Part shown: positions 9,502 through 18,190 of the stretch, piece after piece | How the letters are laid out: every line of letters starts with the position of its first letter | How positions within the stretch are numbered: position 1 is the stretch's first letter | Assembly: GCF_014646915.1 (NCBI RefSeq) | Contig: NZ_BMOE01000001.1 | Span: 586,568 to 650,567 of the forward strand | Reading direction: 5' to 3' | From: Deinococcus aquiradiocola | GTDB taxonomy: Bacteria; Deinococcota; Deinococci; Deinococcales; Deinococcaceae | DNA: 64,000 bases | The notes under the pieces: model-generated | What the model saw: the letters and a program-made list of their open reading frames with translations, nothing else | What the model was told of the DNA's origin: nothing | Databases searched by the model: none | Program-made: the position numbers and the translations under genes

Positions 9502-10520
9502 CGGGCGGGGTGCTGTTCGACGGGCATCTGGACCTCGCGTGGAACGCGCAGCTGGGCCGGGACCTGACGCTGGACCTCGTGGCGTTGCGGGCGCAGGATC
9601 CGGTGGCGGGTCAGACGGCGGGCGTGTCGTTCCCGGAGTTGCGGCGGGCGGGCGTGGCGGCGTGTTTCGGGACGCTGTTCGCGTGCCCGGCGAGCGACGA
9701 TTACCCGCAGGGGTACGAGCAGGACGGCCGGGACGACTGGAAGGGCGCGCGGCGGCAGGCGCTCTGGCAGCTGGACCAGTACCGCCGCTGGCAGGATGAC
9801 GGGCTGGTGCGTCTCCTGACGACGGCGGGCGAGGTGAGCGCGCACCTGCGGGACTGGGATGCGGGAGCGCCGGGGCCGCTGGGCGTGGTGCTGCTGATGG
9901 AGGGCGCGGACCCCATGCGGAGCGCGGACGACCTGGACTTCTGGGTGCGGGCGGGCGTGCGGCTGGTGGGTCCGGCGTGGGGGCGGACGCGGTACGCGGG
10001 CGGGACGGACGCGCCGGGGCCGCTCACGGAGCGGGGCGTGGAGCTGCTGACCGCGATGCGCGAGTCGGGCGTGACGCTGGACGTGTCGCACCTGGACGAC
10101 GCGGCATGGGAGGAGGCGCTGCGCCTGCAGCCGAAGGTGGTGGCGACGCACGCGAACAGTCGTGCGTTCGTGCCGGGCAACCGGCACCTGTCGGACGGGA
10201 TGGCGGGCGCGGTGGTGGAGCGGGGCGGCGTGATCGGGCTGGTGGCGCTCAGCACCTTCATCCGGGCGGGCTGGGACGAGGGGGACGCGCGGGTGGAGCT
10301 GCGCGAGTGGGCGGCGCACGCGCGGCACTACGGGGAGACGTTCGGGTGGGCGCACGTGGGGCTCGGCACGGACCTCGACGGGGGCTTCGGGGTGGAGAAG
10401 GCCCCGGCGGGCGTGGACCGGTACCTGGACGTGGAGCGGCTGGCGTCGTTCCTGCCGCCGGAGGCGTGGGACGGCGTGCGGGGCGGCAACTGGGCGCGCT
10501 GGGCGGGGGAGCACCTGTGA
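9498..10520 (+). CDS. M19 family membrane dipeptidase-like (renal dipeptidase family)
   Basis: Zinc dipeptidase of 340 residues. Metal ligands expected for M19 can be placed: DGHLDLAWN (His10, Asp12), VLLMEGADP (bridging Glu), VSHLDDAAW (His), VVATHANSRAFVPGNRHL (second His and substrate Arg), GLGTDLDGGFG (Asp). No signal peptide is seen, so it is probably cytoplasmic. GTG start overlaps the HAD stop. Family members cleave dipeptides, some with a D-residue at the C-terminal side; beside an L-Ala-D/L-Glu epimerase a role in splitting peptidoglycan dipeptides is likely. Confidence 0.92.
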   Translation: MTGGVLFDGHLDLAWNAQLGRDLTLDLVALRAQDPVAGQTAGVSFPELRRAGVAACFGTLFACPASDDYPQGYEQDGRDDWKGARRQALWQLDQYRRWQDDGLVRLLTTAGEVSAHLRDWDAGAPGPLGVVLLMEGADPMRSADDLDFWVRAGVRLVGPAWGRTRYAGGTDAPGPLTERGVELLTAMRESGVTLDVSHLDDAAWEEALRLQPKVVATHANSRAFVPGNRHLSDGMAGAVVERGGVIGLVALSTFIRAGWDEGDARVELREWAAHARHYGETFGWAHVGLGTDLDGGFGVEKAPAGVDRYLDVERLASFLPPEAWDGVRGGNWARWAGEHL

Positions 10521-11428
10521 CGCCCGACACGCGGGTGCAGGCGGTGAGCGTGGAGCGCGGCGTGGTCGAGTCGGCGCTCGCGGACCGGTTCCCGGACCTG
10601 CGCGTGCTGGAGGCGCGGGCCGCGTGGGCGGCGGGCACGGTGAGCGTCCGGGCGCGTCCGGCGTTCTCGGCGGCGCAGGTGACGGAGGCGCTGCACGGGG
10701 AAGCATTGGAGGTGCTGGAGGTGCTGGACGGCGGGTGGTCGTGGGTGCGGACCGTGCATGACGGGTACCTGGGGTACGTGCAGCCGGGCGCGGCCCTGAC
10801 GGACCGGGTGCCGGAGCAGGCCGTGACGGTGCGCGTGCCGAGGTCGCACGTGTACGCGGGGCCGTCCATCAGGGCCCTCACGCTGGAGCGGGTCGCGGCG
10901 GGCGCATCGCTGCCCGCGCTGGACGCGGAACCGGTCCTGCACGGCGAGTACCGCTGGTGGCGGGTGGAGGTGCGGGGTCAGGAAGCGTTCCTGCACGAGG
11001 CGGCGACCCTGCCCTCCAGCTGGGAGGTGAGCGGGGACCGGCTCGCGGCGTTCCGGGAGGCGTACCTGAACACGCCGTACGTGTGGGGCGGGCGCAGTGC
11101 GTGGGGGCTGGACTGTTCGGGCCTCGCGCAGCTGTGGGCGGGCCGGGACGCGCCGGACGCCGCAGGACCGCCGGGGCGCAGCGTGCTGCCGCGCGACGCG
11201 GACCTGCAGCGCGCGGCGACGCGGCCCGTGACGCTCCCCCGGCCCGGTGACCTCGCGTTCTTCGAGGGGCACGTGGGCATCATGCTGAACGACCGGCAGA
11301 TGCTGCACGCCAACGCCACGCACCTGCGCGTGACGGTCGAGACGCTCGGCGAGGGCGCGTACGGCCGCAGGCTCGCGGACGGCCTGCTGGGCTTCGGGCG
11401 ACTCCCGGACCGCGCGGGGACGCCGTGA
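10517..11428 (+). CDS. SH3-domain NlpC/P60 endopeptidase (YkfC-like)
   Basis: Cysteine peptidase of 303 residues expected to cut after D-Glu in peptidoglycan peptides. Two bacterial SH3-like domains fill about residues 40-165, then the NlpC/P60 domain. The catalytic Cys200 is in GLDCSGLAQLW, the His252 in FFEGHVGIMLND, and the third polar residue His264 in HANATH. The YVWGG motif precedes the Cys. No signal peptide, so it should act on internalised peptides, as YkfC of Bacillus does. GTG start overlaps the dipeptidase stop and its own stop overlaps the epimerase start, tying it into the salvage operon. Confidence 0.92.
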   Translation: MTPDTRVQAVSVERGVVESALADRFPDLRVLEARAAWAAGTVSVRARPAFSAAQVTEALHGEALEVLEVLDGGWSWVRTVHDGYLGYVQPGAALTDRVPEQAVTVRVPRSHVYAGPSIRALTLERVAAGASLPALDAEPVLHGEYRWWRVEVRGQEAFLHEAATLPSSWEVSGDRLAAFREAYLNTPYVWGGRSAWGLDCSGLAQLWAGRDAPDAAGPPGRSVLPRDADLQRAATRPVTLPRPGDLAFFEGHVGIMLNDRQMLHANATHLRVTVETLGEGAYGRRLADGLLGFGRLPDRAGTP

Positions 11429-12450
11429 GCGTCACGCACGAGACGCTGGACCTGCACACCCGGCAGCCGTTCGGGATCGCGCGCTGGACGCACAGCACGT
11501 ACCCCCGGACCTTCGTGACGTTCACGCGGGACGGCGTTTCGGGCCGGGGCGAGGCCGCGCCGAACGCCTTCTACGGCGAGACGGGCACGACGGTGCAGGC
11601 GGTGCTGCCGTCCATGCTGGAGGCCCTCACGGACCCCTGGGACTGGGACGGGCTGAGCGCGCGGCTGGGCGCGGTGTTCCCGCACCATCACCCGAGCGTG
11701 AAGTGCGCGCTGGAGATGGCGGCCGTGGAGTGGTGCGCGCGGAGTGCGGGCGTGCCGGTGTGGCGTCTGCTGGGCCTGTCGGCGGACGCGGCGGTGCCGG
11801 AGAGCAGTTTCACGGTGTCGCTCGCGGAACTGCCGGTCATGCGGGAGCAGGCGCGGGCAGCGGTGCGGGACGGGTACGGGGTACTGAAGGTGAAGCTCGG
11901 CACGGACCGGGACGCGCGCATCGTGGAGGCGCTGCGCGAGGAGGCGCCGGGCGTGGCGCTGCGCGTGGACGCGAACGCGGCGTGGTCGCGGCACGAGGCG
12001 CGCCGGATGCTGGAGGTGCTGGATGCGGCGGACGTGGAGTTCGTGGAACAGCCGCTCGCGGCCGGGGATCTGGAGGGGCACCGCTCACTCCGGCGCGTGG
12101 CGCGCGTGCCGATCATGGCGGACGAGAGCCTGCATCACGTGTCGGACGTTCCGGCGCTCAGCGAGGCCTTCGACGCGGTGAACCTGAAGCTCGCGAAGCT
12201 CGGCGGGCCGTTGCAGGCCCTGCGGGCCCTGCGGACGGCGCGGGCGCTCGGCATGAGCGTGATGATGGGCTGCATGATCGAGAGCAGTCTGGGCATCGCG
12301 GCGGCCGCGCATCTCTCGGGCGCATGCGACTGGGCGGACCTCGACGGGGCGCTGCTGCTCTCGGACGATCCCTTCGTGGGGCTGCAGTGGTCGGCGGGAC
12401 GACTGGAGCGCCCGGCCGCGCCCGGCTGGGGCGTGGAACGCGGGGCGTGA
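11425..12450 (+). CDS. L-Ala-D/L-Glu (dipeptide) epimerase, enolase superfamily
   Basis: Converts L-Ala-D-Glu to L-Ala-L-Glu so that the dipeptide can be hydrolysed and used. 341 residues. Enolase-superfamily residues: KVK (Lys155, Lys157) in YGVLKVKLGT, metal ligands Asp182 (RVDANAAW), Glu208 (VEFVEQPL), Asp233 (IMADESLH), and the second-face lysine in NLKLAKLGG. This is the muconate-lactonising subgroup layout of YkfB/YcjG. GTG start overlaps the endopeptidase stop. The order endopeptidase-epimerase next to a dipeptidase strongly supports cell-wall peptide recycling. Confidence 0.93.
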   Translation: MSVTHETLDLHTRQPFGIARWTHSTYPRTFVTFTRDGVSGRGEAAPNAFYGETGTTVQAVLPSMLEALTDPWDWDGLSARLGAVFPHHHPSVKCALEMAAVEWCARSAGVPVWRLLGLSADAAVPESSFTVSLAELPVMREQARAAVRDGYGVLKVKLGTDRDARIVEALREEAPGVALRVDANAAWSRHEARRMLEVLDAADVEFVEQPLAAGDLEGHRSLRRVARVPIMADESLHHVSDVPALSEAFDAVNLKLAKLGGPLQALRALRTARALGMSVMMGCMIESSLGIAAAAHLSGACDWADLDGALLLSDDPFVGLQWSAGRLERPAAPGWGVERGA

Positions 12451-12453
12451 CGC

Positions 12454-13734
12454 GTGCCCGGGCCTGACCTGCACGATCCTGACCTGCCTGTGCCTCACCT
12501 GCCCGGGCCTGACCCGCGGCGCGCGGTCACGGTGGCCGTCATCGGCTGCGGCAACCGCGGGGCGGACGTGTACGCGCGGCACCTAACGCGGCTGGGCGCG
12601 CGGGTCACGCATCTGGTGGACGCGCACCGGGCGCGGCTGGGGCAGGTCGCGGCGCGGCACGCGGTCCCGCCGGAGCGGCAGTTCACGCACTGGGACGCGT
12701 TCTTCGCGCAGGGGCGCGTGGCGGACGCCGTCGTGATCGCCACGCCGGACGACCTGCACGTGCAGCCGTGCCTGCTGGCCCTGCAGGCCGGATATCACGT
12801 GCTGCTGGAGAAACCCGTGTGCCTGACGGAGGCGGAACTGGACGTGCTGCTCGCGGCGGAGCACGCCTCGCGCGGGTCGGTGACGGTCGCGCACGTGCTG
12901 CGGACCACGCCGTTCTTCCGCGCGCTGCGGGACGTGGTGGCGGGCGGTACGCTCGGGCGGCTGGTGGGCGTGGTGCATGCCGAGAACGTCGCGTACTGGC
13001 ATTACGTGCACTCGTACGTGCGCGGCAACTGGCGGCTGAGTCCGCCGTCCGCGCCGTTCGTGCTCGCCAAGAGCAGCCACGATCTCGACATCCTGCGCTG
13101 GCTGGCGGGCTCGCCGCCCGCGTGGGTGATGGCGACGGGCGACACCTTCGCGCACCGGCGGGAGGACCGGCCTGCCGGTGCGGCGGACCGCTGCCTGGAC
13201 TGCGAGGTCCGGGACTGCCGGGCGGACGCGCGGCGCACGTACCTGCCGCGCGAGCCGGACGTGTGGCCGAACTCGGTCGTGGCGCCGGACGGCACGCGGG
13301 AGGGCCTGCTGCGGGCGCTGCGGAACGGGCCGTACGGGGCGTGCGCGTTCCTGGGGCAGTCGAACCAGCCGGACCACTGCTCGCTGCAGGTGGCGTTCGT
13401 GGGCGGCGTGCGCGCCACCCTGACGGTGAGCGCCTTCACGCACAACAACACGCGCACGCTGCGGCTGCACTTCACGGACGGCGAGGTGCGCGCGCACATG
13501 GAGCTCGGGGAGCTGGAAGTGCATCACTTCGGGACGGGCGAGGTGAGGCGGGAGCGCGTCGAGACGGGCGGCACGCACGGCGGCGGCGACGCAGGCCTCG
13601 TGACGGGCTGGCTCGCGTTCCTGCGCGGCGAGGCGGGCGTGCCGACGCCGCTGCACGAGTCGCTCGACTCGCACCGCATGGCGTTCGCGGCCGAACGCGC
13701 GCGCCTGAGCGGTCAGGTGCAGCGCCTCGCATGA
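12454..13734 (+). CDS. Gfo/Idh/MocA-family oxidoreductase
   Basis: NAD(P)-dependent sugar or cyclitol oxidoreductase of 426 residues. The Rossmann motif VAVIGCGNRGADVYARHL starts near residue 28; LLEKPVCLTEAELD holds the EKP signature lysine; the long C-terminal alpha/beta domain follows. An unusual Cys cluster, CLDCEVRDC, near residue 245 could bind zinc. The chosen GTG at 12454 gives a 25-residue N-terminus of degenerate PGPDL/HDPDLPV repeats, so a later start is possible. It lies three bases after the epimerase stop and ends the operon; the reaction is unknown, perhaps an amino-sugar or lactyl-sugar product of wall turnover. Confidence 0.85.
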   Translation: MPGPDLHDPDLPVPHLPGPDPRRAVTVAVIGCGNRGADVYARHLTRLGARVTHLVDAHRARLGQVAARHAVPPERQFTHWDAFFAQGRVADAVVIATPDDLHVQPCLLALQAGYHVLLEKPVCLTEAELDVLLAAEHASRGSVTVAHVLRTTPFFRALRDVVAGGTLGRLVGVVHAENVAYWHYVHSYVRGNWRLSPPSAPFVLAKSSHDLDILRWLAGSPPAWVMATGDTFAHRREDRPAGAADRCLDCEVRDCRADARRTYLPREPDVWPNSVVAPDGTREGLLRALRNGPYGACAFLGQSNQPDHCSLQVAFVGGVRATLTVSAFTHNNTRTLRLHFTDGEVRAHMELGELEVHHFGTGEVRRERVETGGTHGGGDAGLVTGWLAFLRGEAGVPTPLHESLDSHRMAFAAERARLSGQVQRLA

Positions 13735-13772
13735 CCGCCCACGCGGGACGCCTTCCGGGCGGGTGCAGCGTC

Positions 13773-13778
13773 TAGAAT
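13773..13778 (+). promoter_or_regulatory. Leaderless -10 box of the SDR gene
   Basis: TAGAAT, six bases (GCCCGC) before the ATG at 13785. Confidence 0.5.
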
Positions 13779-13784
13779 GCCCGC

Positions 13785-14642
13785 ATGACGGCGACACACT
13801 CAGGCGGGCGGGACATGAACGGCAGGACGGTGCTGGTCACCGGGGCCACGAACGGCATCGGGAAGGTGGCGGCGGCGTCCCTGGCCCGCCTGGGGGCGCG
13901 CGTGGTGATCGTGGGCCGCAACCCCGCCAAGACGGAGGCCGTGGCCGGCGAGATCGGCGCGGCGTCGTTCATCCTGGCGGACCTGAGCGTGCTGAGCGAG
14001 GTGCGGCGCGCCGCCGCGCAGTTCCGTGAACGCGAGGGGCAGCTGGACGTGCTGCTGAACAACGCGGGCGCGGTCTTCACGGCGCGGCAGGAGACGACGG
14101 ACGGCATCGAGATGACGTTCGCGCTCAACCACCTGAACTACTTCCTGCTCACGCAGGAACTGGACGGCCTGCTGCGCGCCACGCCCGGCGCGCGCGTCGT
14201 GAGCGTCAGCAGCGGCGCGCACACCATGGGCCGCATGCGCTGGGACGACCTGGAATTCCGGCACGGGTACTCGTCGTGGGCGGCGTACTCGCAGAGCAAG
14301 CTCGCGAACCTGCTGTTCACGCGGGAACTCGCGCACCGCCTGCAGGGGAGCGGCGTGACCGCGAACGCGCTGCACCCGGGCTTCGTGGCGTCCGGGTTCG
14401 GGCAGTCCGGCAGCACCTTCATGAACCGCCTGCTGGGTCTCGCGCGGCCCTTCGCGGTGTCGGAGGAGCAGGGCGCGCAGACGAGCATCTACCTCGCGTC
14501 GAGCGCGGAGGTGGAGGGCGTCACGGGCCGGTACTTCGAGAACATGCACGAGAAGAAGCCCGCCCCGCAGGGCCTGGACGACGCGGCCGCCGCCCGCCTG
14601 TGGGCGGTCAGCGAGGCGTACGTCTCGCAGCACGCGGGCTGA
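13785..14642 (+). CDS. Short-chain dehydrogenase/reductase (retinol-dehydrogenase-like)
   Basis: NAD(P)H oxidoreductase of 285 residues, classical SDR. TGATNGIGK (about residues 20-28) binds the cofactor; VGRNPAKTEAV suggests NADP preference through the Arg; NNAGAV is conserved; the catalytic set is Ser in VSVSSGAH and YSQSK (Tyr-x-x-x-Lys). C-terminal residues resemble human-type retinol dehydrogenases, but substrate cannot be given. The ATG at 13785 has a -10 box six bases upstream; an internal ATG at 13815 also fits the family start. The next gene begins three bases after the stop. Confidence 0.9.
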   Translation: MTATHSGGRDMNGRTVLVTGATNGIGKVAAASLARLGARVVIVGRNPAKTEAVAGEIGAASFILADLSVLSEVRRAAAQFREREGQLDVLLNNAGAVFTARQETTDGIEMTFALNHLNYFLLTQELDGLLRATPGARVVSVSSGAHTMGRMRWDDLEFRHGYSSWAAYSQSKLANLLFTRELAHRLQGSGVTANALHPGFVASGFGQSGSTFMNRLLGLARPFAVSEEQGAQTSIYLASSAEVEGVTGRYFENMHEKKPAPQGLDDAAAARLWAVSEAYVSQHAG

Positions 14643-14645
14643 AGC

Positions 14646-15176
14646 GTGACGCCGCCCCCCTCCCCCGTTCGTCCCAGCGTCCCGGTCGGCGGGCGGCCCG
14701 CCGGGTACCTGCAGCTGGAGAGTTACAGCAGCCTCCGGAAGTTCTGGAGTTACCTGAACGGCGCGGCGCTCGCCGGGCGGCGGCTGACGCTCGTGCGCGG
14801 CGACTCGCTCGACAGCTGCCGTCGCCGCATCTCGGGGTACTGCATCCCGAACGCGGGCGGGCTGGTGGACCAGGGGCGGGTGCTGGCCGCGCTGGAGGAC
14901 GGCCTGACGCCCCACCCGGCGCTCCTCGCACTGCTGGGCGGCGAAGTGGGCCCGCTGAGGACCGTCCTGAACGAGGGGTACGACCTGCACCTGGAGTTCG
15001 TGCTGGCGTTCACGGCGGCCCGTGACCTGATCGTCCGCCCGGACTTCCGGTACCGCGTGTCGGAGTTCGTGCCGCCCGCCGAACCGCTGCCGGACGGCGT
15101 GCCGCTCGTGCCGCGCAGGTTCGCGCGGGACGAGTTGCGCGTCCTGCTGGACCGGGCGTGCGGAATCACCCTGTAG
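14646..15176 (+). CDS. Unknown protein downstream of the SDR
   Basis: 176 residues, not recognised. A Pro/Val-rich N-terminus is followed by an alpha/beta-looking core (YLQLESYSSLRKFWSYLNG, LTLVRGDSLDSCRRRISGYC) and an acidic-basic C-terminal half. Two Cys residues lie close together (about residues 58 and 67). No signal peptide or membrane segment. GTG start three bases after the SDR stop, so it is probably co-transcribed and co-translated with it; codon use is like the neighbours, which supports a real gene. Confidence 0.65.
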   Translation: MTPPPSPVRPSVPVGGRPAGYLQLESYSSLRKFWSYLNGAALAGRRLTLVRGDSLDSCRRRISGYCIPNAGGLVDQGRVLAALEDGLTPHPALLALLGGEVGPLRTVLNEGYDLHLEFVLAFTAARDLIVRPDFRYRVSEFVPPAEPLPDGVPLVPRRFARDELRVLLDRACGITL

Positions 15177-15263
15177 GGCGGGCGGGGGAGCCGTGCGGCC
15201 CGGAGGCCGGTCAGGCGTGATTCCCTAGGCCATCCGGCGCAGGACGGCCGCGCGGGCGCGTGG

Positions 15264-15269
15264 CACACT
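15264..15269 (+). promoter_or_regulatory. Leaderless -10 box of the GNAT gene
   Basis: CACACT, five bases before the ATG at 15275; one mismatch to TANNNT. Confidence 0.35.
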
Positions 15270-15274
15270 AGCGC

Positions 15275-16264
15275 ATGGCGACCCCTCCCCCGCCCGTGAC
15301 CCTGCAGCCCGCCCGCCCCGAGGACACAGGCGCGCTCGCCGCCTTCCTGACGGCGCTGCACCCGGACACGCCGCACAGCGCCGAAAGCCTGCGCCGCACG
15401 GACGTGGGGCGACTGCCGGGCGAGCATCACGCCGTCACGCTCGCATGGCAGGAGGGCGCGCTCGTCGGGATGGTCGAGACGGAACGCGCGCGCCGGTTCA
15501 CGCGGCCCGGCTGGTACGGCCTGCACGTGCACGCCACGGACGACGCGCTGCGAGACCGGCTGTACCGGCACGGCCTGCACACGCTCGGCCACCTCGACCC
15601 GCCCAACTCACAGGTGCCCGTCACCCTGCACACCACCGTCCGCGAGCACTGGCCGGAAGCCTCGTGGCTGCAGCGCCTCGGCTGGCAGGAACATGAACGC
15701 ATGTGGATCAGCACCCTCGACCTGCGGACCTTCACGCCGGACGCGTTCACGGAACGCCGTGCCCGCGCGGACCGCGAAGGTGTCCGCATGCAGACCCTCG
15801 CGGACCTCGGGTGGGACGACTCCGAACTCCTGCAGCGCCGCTACTACGCCCTCGTGATCGGGCTGCTGGCGGACGTGCCCACCACCGACCCCATCGACCC
15901 GTGGCCTTTCGAGGTGTGGCGCGCCCGCATCGTGCAGTCCCCGGACTTCCGCCCAGGCGGGCCACTCATCGCCACGCACGGCGAGGACTGGATCGGCATG
16001 ACGGAACTGTACGTCCCTCGCCCCGGCATTCCCGGCACCCTGCACCAGGGCCTGACCGGCGTGCGCCGCGAGTGGCGCGGCAGGGGAGCCGCGTGGGCCC
16101 TGAAACTCTCGGGCGCCGAACGCGCCAGAGCGCAGGGATGGACGCACGTCCGCACCGGGAATCACGTCACCAACCGCGAAATGCTCGGCATCAACGACGC
16201 GATGGGCTTCGTGCGCGAACCGGCGAGCGTCGTCCTCACCCTCCCCTGGCCCGCCAACCCCTGA
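15275..16264 (+). CDS. Double GNAT-domain acetyltransferase-like protein
   Basis: 329 residues with a degenerate N-terminal GNAT-like domain (about 5-140) and a C-terminal GNAT domain (about 160-325). The acetyl-CoA loop is best preserved in GVRREWRGRGAAWALKLSGAERAR, followed by THVRTGNHVTNREMLGINDAMGF, which is the typical N-x-x-M-x-x-I-N-x-x-x-G-F end of this subgroup. Substrate unknown. Convergent with queA; the two stops are ten bases apart and share a hairpin. Confidence 0.85.
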   Translation: MATPPPPVTLQPARPEDTGALAAFLTALHPDTPHSAESLRRTDVGRLPGEHHAVTLAWQEGALVGMVETERARRFTRPGWYGLHVHATDDALRDRLYRHGLHTLGHLDPPNSQVPVTLHTTVREHWPEASWLQRLGWQEHERMWISTLDLRTFTPDAFTERRARADREGVRMQTLADLGWDDSELLQRRYYALVIGLLADVPTTDPIDPWPFEVWRARIVQSPDFRPGGPLIATHGEDWIGMTELYVPRPGIPGTLHQGLTGVRREWRGRGAAWALKLSGAERARAQGWTHVRTGNHVTNREMLGINDAMGFVREPASVVLTLPWPANP

Positions 16265-16281
16265 AGGCGCAGGTTCAGGGG
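16258..16281. terminator. Bidirectional hairpin between GNAT and queA
   Basis: CCCCTGAA (16258-16265) pairs with TTCAGGGG (16274-16281), eight-base loop; each arm contains the stop codon of one of the two convergent genes. Confidence 0.45.
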
Positions 16282-17372
16282 GGAGTGGGGTTCGGGGTGG
16301 CCCGGTCGAGCCACATGGCGTCCCCGAGGCTGTAGAAGCGGTAGCCGTCCCGGAGGGCGGTGTCGTAGGCGGCGCGGATGCGGTCCTCGCCCGCGAAGGC
16401 CGCCACGAGGAGCAGCAGGGTACTGCCGGGCAGGTGCAGGTTCGTGATGAGCACGTCCGGCAGGAAGTCCCGGTAGCCGGGCGTGATGAAGATGCGGGTG
16501 TCGCCCGGCCCGGCGTGCAGGGTGTGGCCGTCCCAGGCGCTCTGCAGGGCGCGGACGGTGGTGGTGCCGACCGCGATGACGCGGCGTCCCTCCTGCCGCG
16601 CGCGGTTCACGGTGTCGGCCGTCTGGGGCGTGATGGTGTACTGTTCGGCGTGCATGACGTGGTCCGCGACGCGGCCCGTGATGGGTTTGAAGGTGCCCGC
16701 CCCGACGTGCAGGGTGACGCTGGCGCGCTGCACGCCGAGCGCGTCGAGGCGGGCGAGCAGGTCGGGCGTGAAGTGCAGTCCGGCGGTGGGCGCGGCGACG
16801 CTGCCGGGCGTGCCCGCGTACACGGTCTGGTAGCGGTCCGCGAAGTCGGCGGGGTCGGCACTGATGTACGGGGGGAGCGGCAGCGTTCCGATGCGGTCCA
16901 GGTGCGGCCAGAGGTCCTCCGCGAATCGCAGGAGGCGCGCGCCGTCGGGGAGCGTGTCGATCACTTCGGCACGGACGGGGTGGTCGCCGCTCTGCCCGAG
17001 CCACAGTTCGTTTCCGGCGCGGCGGGCGGGTTTCAGGTAGGCGCTCCACACCTGTCCGCCCTGCGTGAGCGGGTGGCCGTGTTCCTCGCGCAGCAGCATC
17101 ACTTCGACGCGGCCGCCGCCCATGCCGCCCACCGCGGGTTTGTGCGCCATGACGCGCGCCGGGATGACGCGGCTCTCGTTGAACACGAGGACGTCACCGG
17201 CGCGCAGCAGGTCCGGCAGGTCGCGGAACACGCGTTCCTGAATGCCGTCCGGCCGGACGAGCATGAGTCGGCTGGCGTCGCGCGGTTCGGCGCCCGTCTG
17301 CGCGATGAGGTGTTCGGGCAGGTCGAAGTGCAGACGCTGGAGGACGGCGTCCGGGTCGGTCCCGCCGGTCAT
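16275..17372 (-). CDS. queA: S-adenosylmethionine:tRNA ribosyltransferase-isomerase
   Basis: Transfers the ribosyl moiety of SAM to 7-aminomethyl-7-deazaguanine in tRNA, making epoxyqueuosine. 365 residues, full length. Conserved blocks: FDLPEHLIAQTGAEPRDASRLM at the start, GDVLVFNESRVIPAR, SVAAPTAGLHFT, HVGAGTFKPI, and FITPGYRDFLPDVLITNLHLPGSTLL. The ATG overlaps the stop of the upstream NYN gene by one base, so both are co-translated. gluQ at 1.8 kb acts later on the same modified tRNA. Confidence 0.97.
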   Translation of the reverse strand: MTGGTDPDAVLQRLHFDLPEHLIAQTGAEPRDASRLMLVRPDGIQERVFRDLPDLLRAGDVLVFNESRVIPARVMAHKPAVGGMGGGRVEVMLLREEHGHPLTQGGQVWSAYLKPARRAGNELWLGQSGDHPVRAEVIDTLPDGARLLRFAEDLWPHLDRIGTLPLPPYISADPADFADRYQTVYAGTPGSVAAPTAGLHFTPDLLARLDALGVQRASVTLHVGAGTFKPITGRVADHVMHAEQYTITPQTADTVNRARQEGRRVIAVGTTTVRALQSAWDGHTLHAGPGDTRIFITPGYRDFLPDVLITNLHLPGSTLLLLVAAFAGEDRIRAAYDTALRDGYRFYSLGDAMWLDRATPNPTPP

Positions 17373-17929
17373 TACTTGCCTGCTTCGTCTTCGCTGCGCG
17401 TGGGGCGCAGGCGGGCGGGCATGAGGGCCCCGTCGATGTCGGGCAGGTGCGTGAAGCGGTCGGCGGCGTCCACGAGCTTCTGCGCGGTGTGTTCGCGGAA
17501 CGCGATGACTTCGACGCGCTTGCCGCGCTCCTGCAGCACCTCGACGATGTCGGTGAAGTCGCCGTCGCCACTGCCGAGCACGATCACGTCGAGGTGGTCG
17601 ATGAGGCGGAACATGTCGGCCACCATGCCCATGTCCCAGTTGCCTTCGTAGATGGGGCGTCCACCCTCGGCGACGTGGTGCAGCGTGAGGTTCATGCGGC
17701 GCACCTTGTACCCGAGCGCGGAGAGTTTGTAGATGAAGGGGCGGGCCGTGCCCTCGTTTTCCTTCTCGACGGTATACGCGATGGCGTGCACGAGTTCGCG
17801 GTCGGCGCGGGCGACGTTGAGGAGCGTCTCGAAGTTGACGGTGCGTTCCATCAGGTCGCGGGCGGAGTGGTAGAGGTTCTGGGTGTCGATAAACAGGCCG
17901 ATTCTGGGTTTGTGGACCACGTAGTGCAT
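17372..17929 (-). CDS. NYN-domain (LabA/DUF88-like) protein
   Basis: Probable metal-dependent nuclease of the PIN-like NYN fold, 185 residues. The first acidic residue is in GLFIDTQNLYHSA (about Asp15), and the second cluster is in LGSGDGDFTDIVEVLQERGKRVEVIAF. The start is the ATG at 17929, which has GGAG eight bases upstream; the open frame continues further but is low-complexity. The stop overlaps queA (TAATG). Pairing with a tRNA-modification enzyme suggests RNA as substrate; this is inference. Confidence 0.87.
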   Translation of the reverse strand: MHYVVHKPRIGLFIDTQNLYHSARDLMERTVNFETLLNVARADRELVHAIAYTVEKENEGTARPFIYKLSALGYKVRRMNLTLHHVAEGGRPIYEGNWDMGMVADMFRLIDHLDVIVLGSGDGDFTDIVEVLQERGKRVEVIAFREHTAQKLVDAADRFTHLPDIDGALMPARLRPTRSEDEAGK

Positions 17930-17989
17930 TGGGGGTTCTCCGTTAGGGTCGTGCTGAAAGGGTGAGAGTTCAAAAGGGCGGACGCCGCG

Positions 17990-18025
17990 GCCGCCTCCCC
18001 CACCTGGAGCGGGGTGGGAGGCGGC
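17990..18025 (-). terminator. Hairpin upstream of the NYN gene
   Basis: GCCGCCTCCC (17990-17999) pairs with GGGAGGCGGC (18016-18025). On the minus strand a CTTTTG stretch follows some 15 bases later. It could be a terminator or attenuator ahead of NYN-queA. Confidence 0.35.
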
Positions 18026-18190
18026 ACGATCCTGAGACCGCATTCCCAAGCGGGAATGGACCCAGTGTAACGGGAACATGAGTGTAGCGGGTCAGGCGCC
18101 GCGTGTCAGCGGGCCAGGGGGTGAACGGCGTCCGGGCGACCCGCGCATTCAGCACGGGTCGCCCGGATGGGGCAGGGTACGGGCGGGTCA

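Noticed and set aside
9977..10516. N-terminal extension of the NlpC/P60 protein
   Set aside because: The frame is open upstream but overlaps the dipeptidase gene in another frame and is Gly/Arg-rich; the GTG at 10517 fits the operon's overlap pattern.
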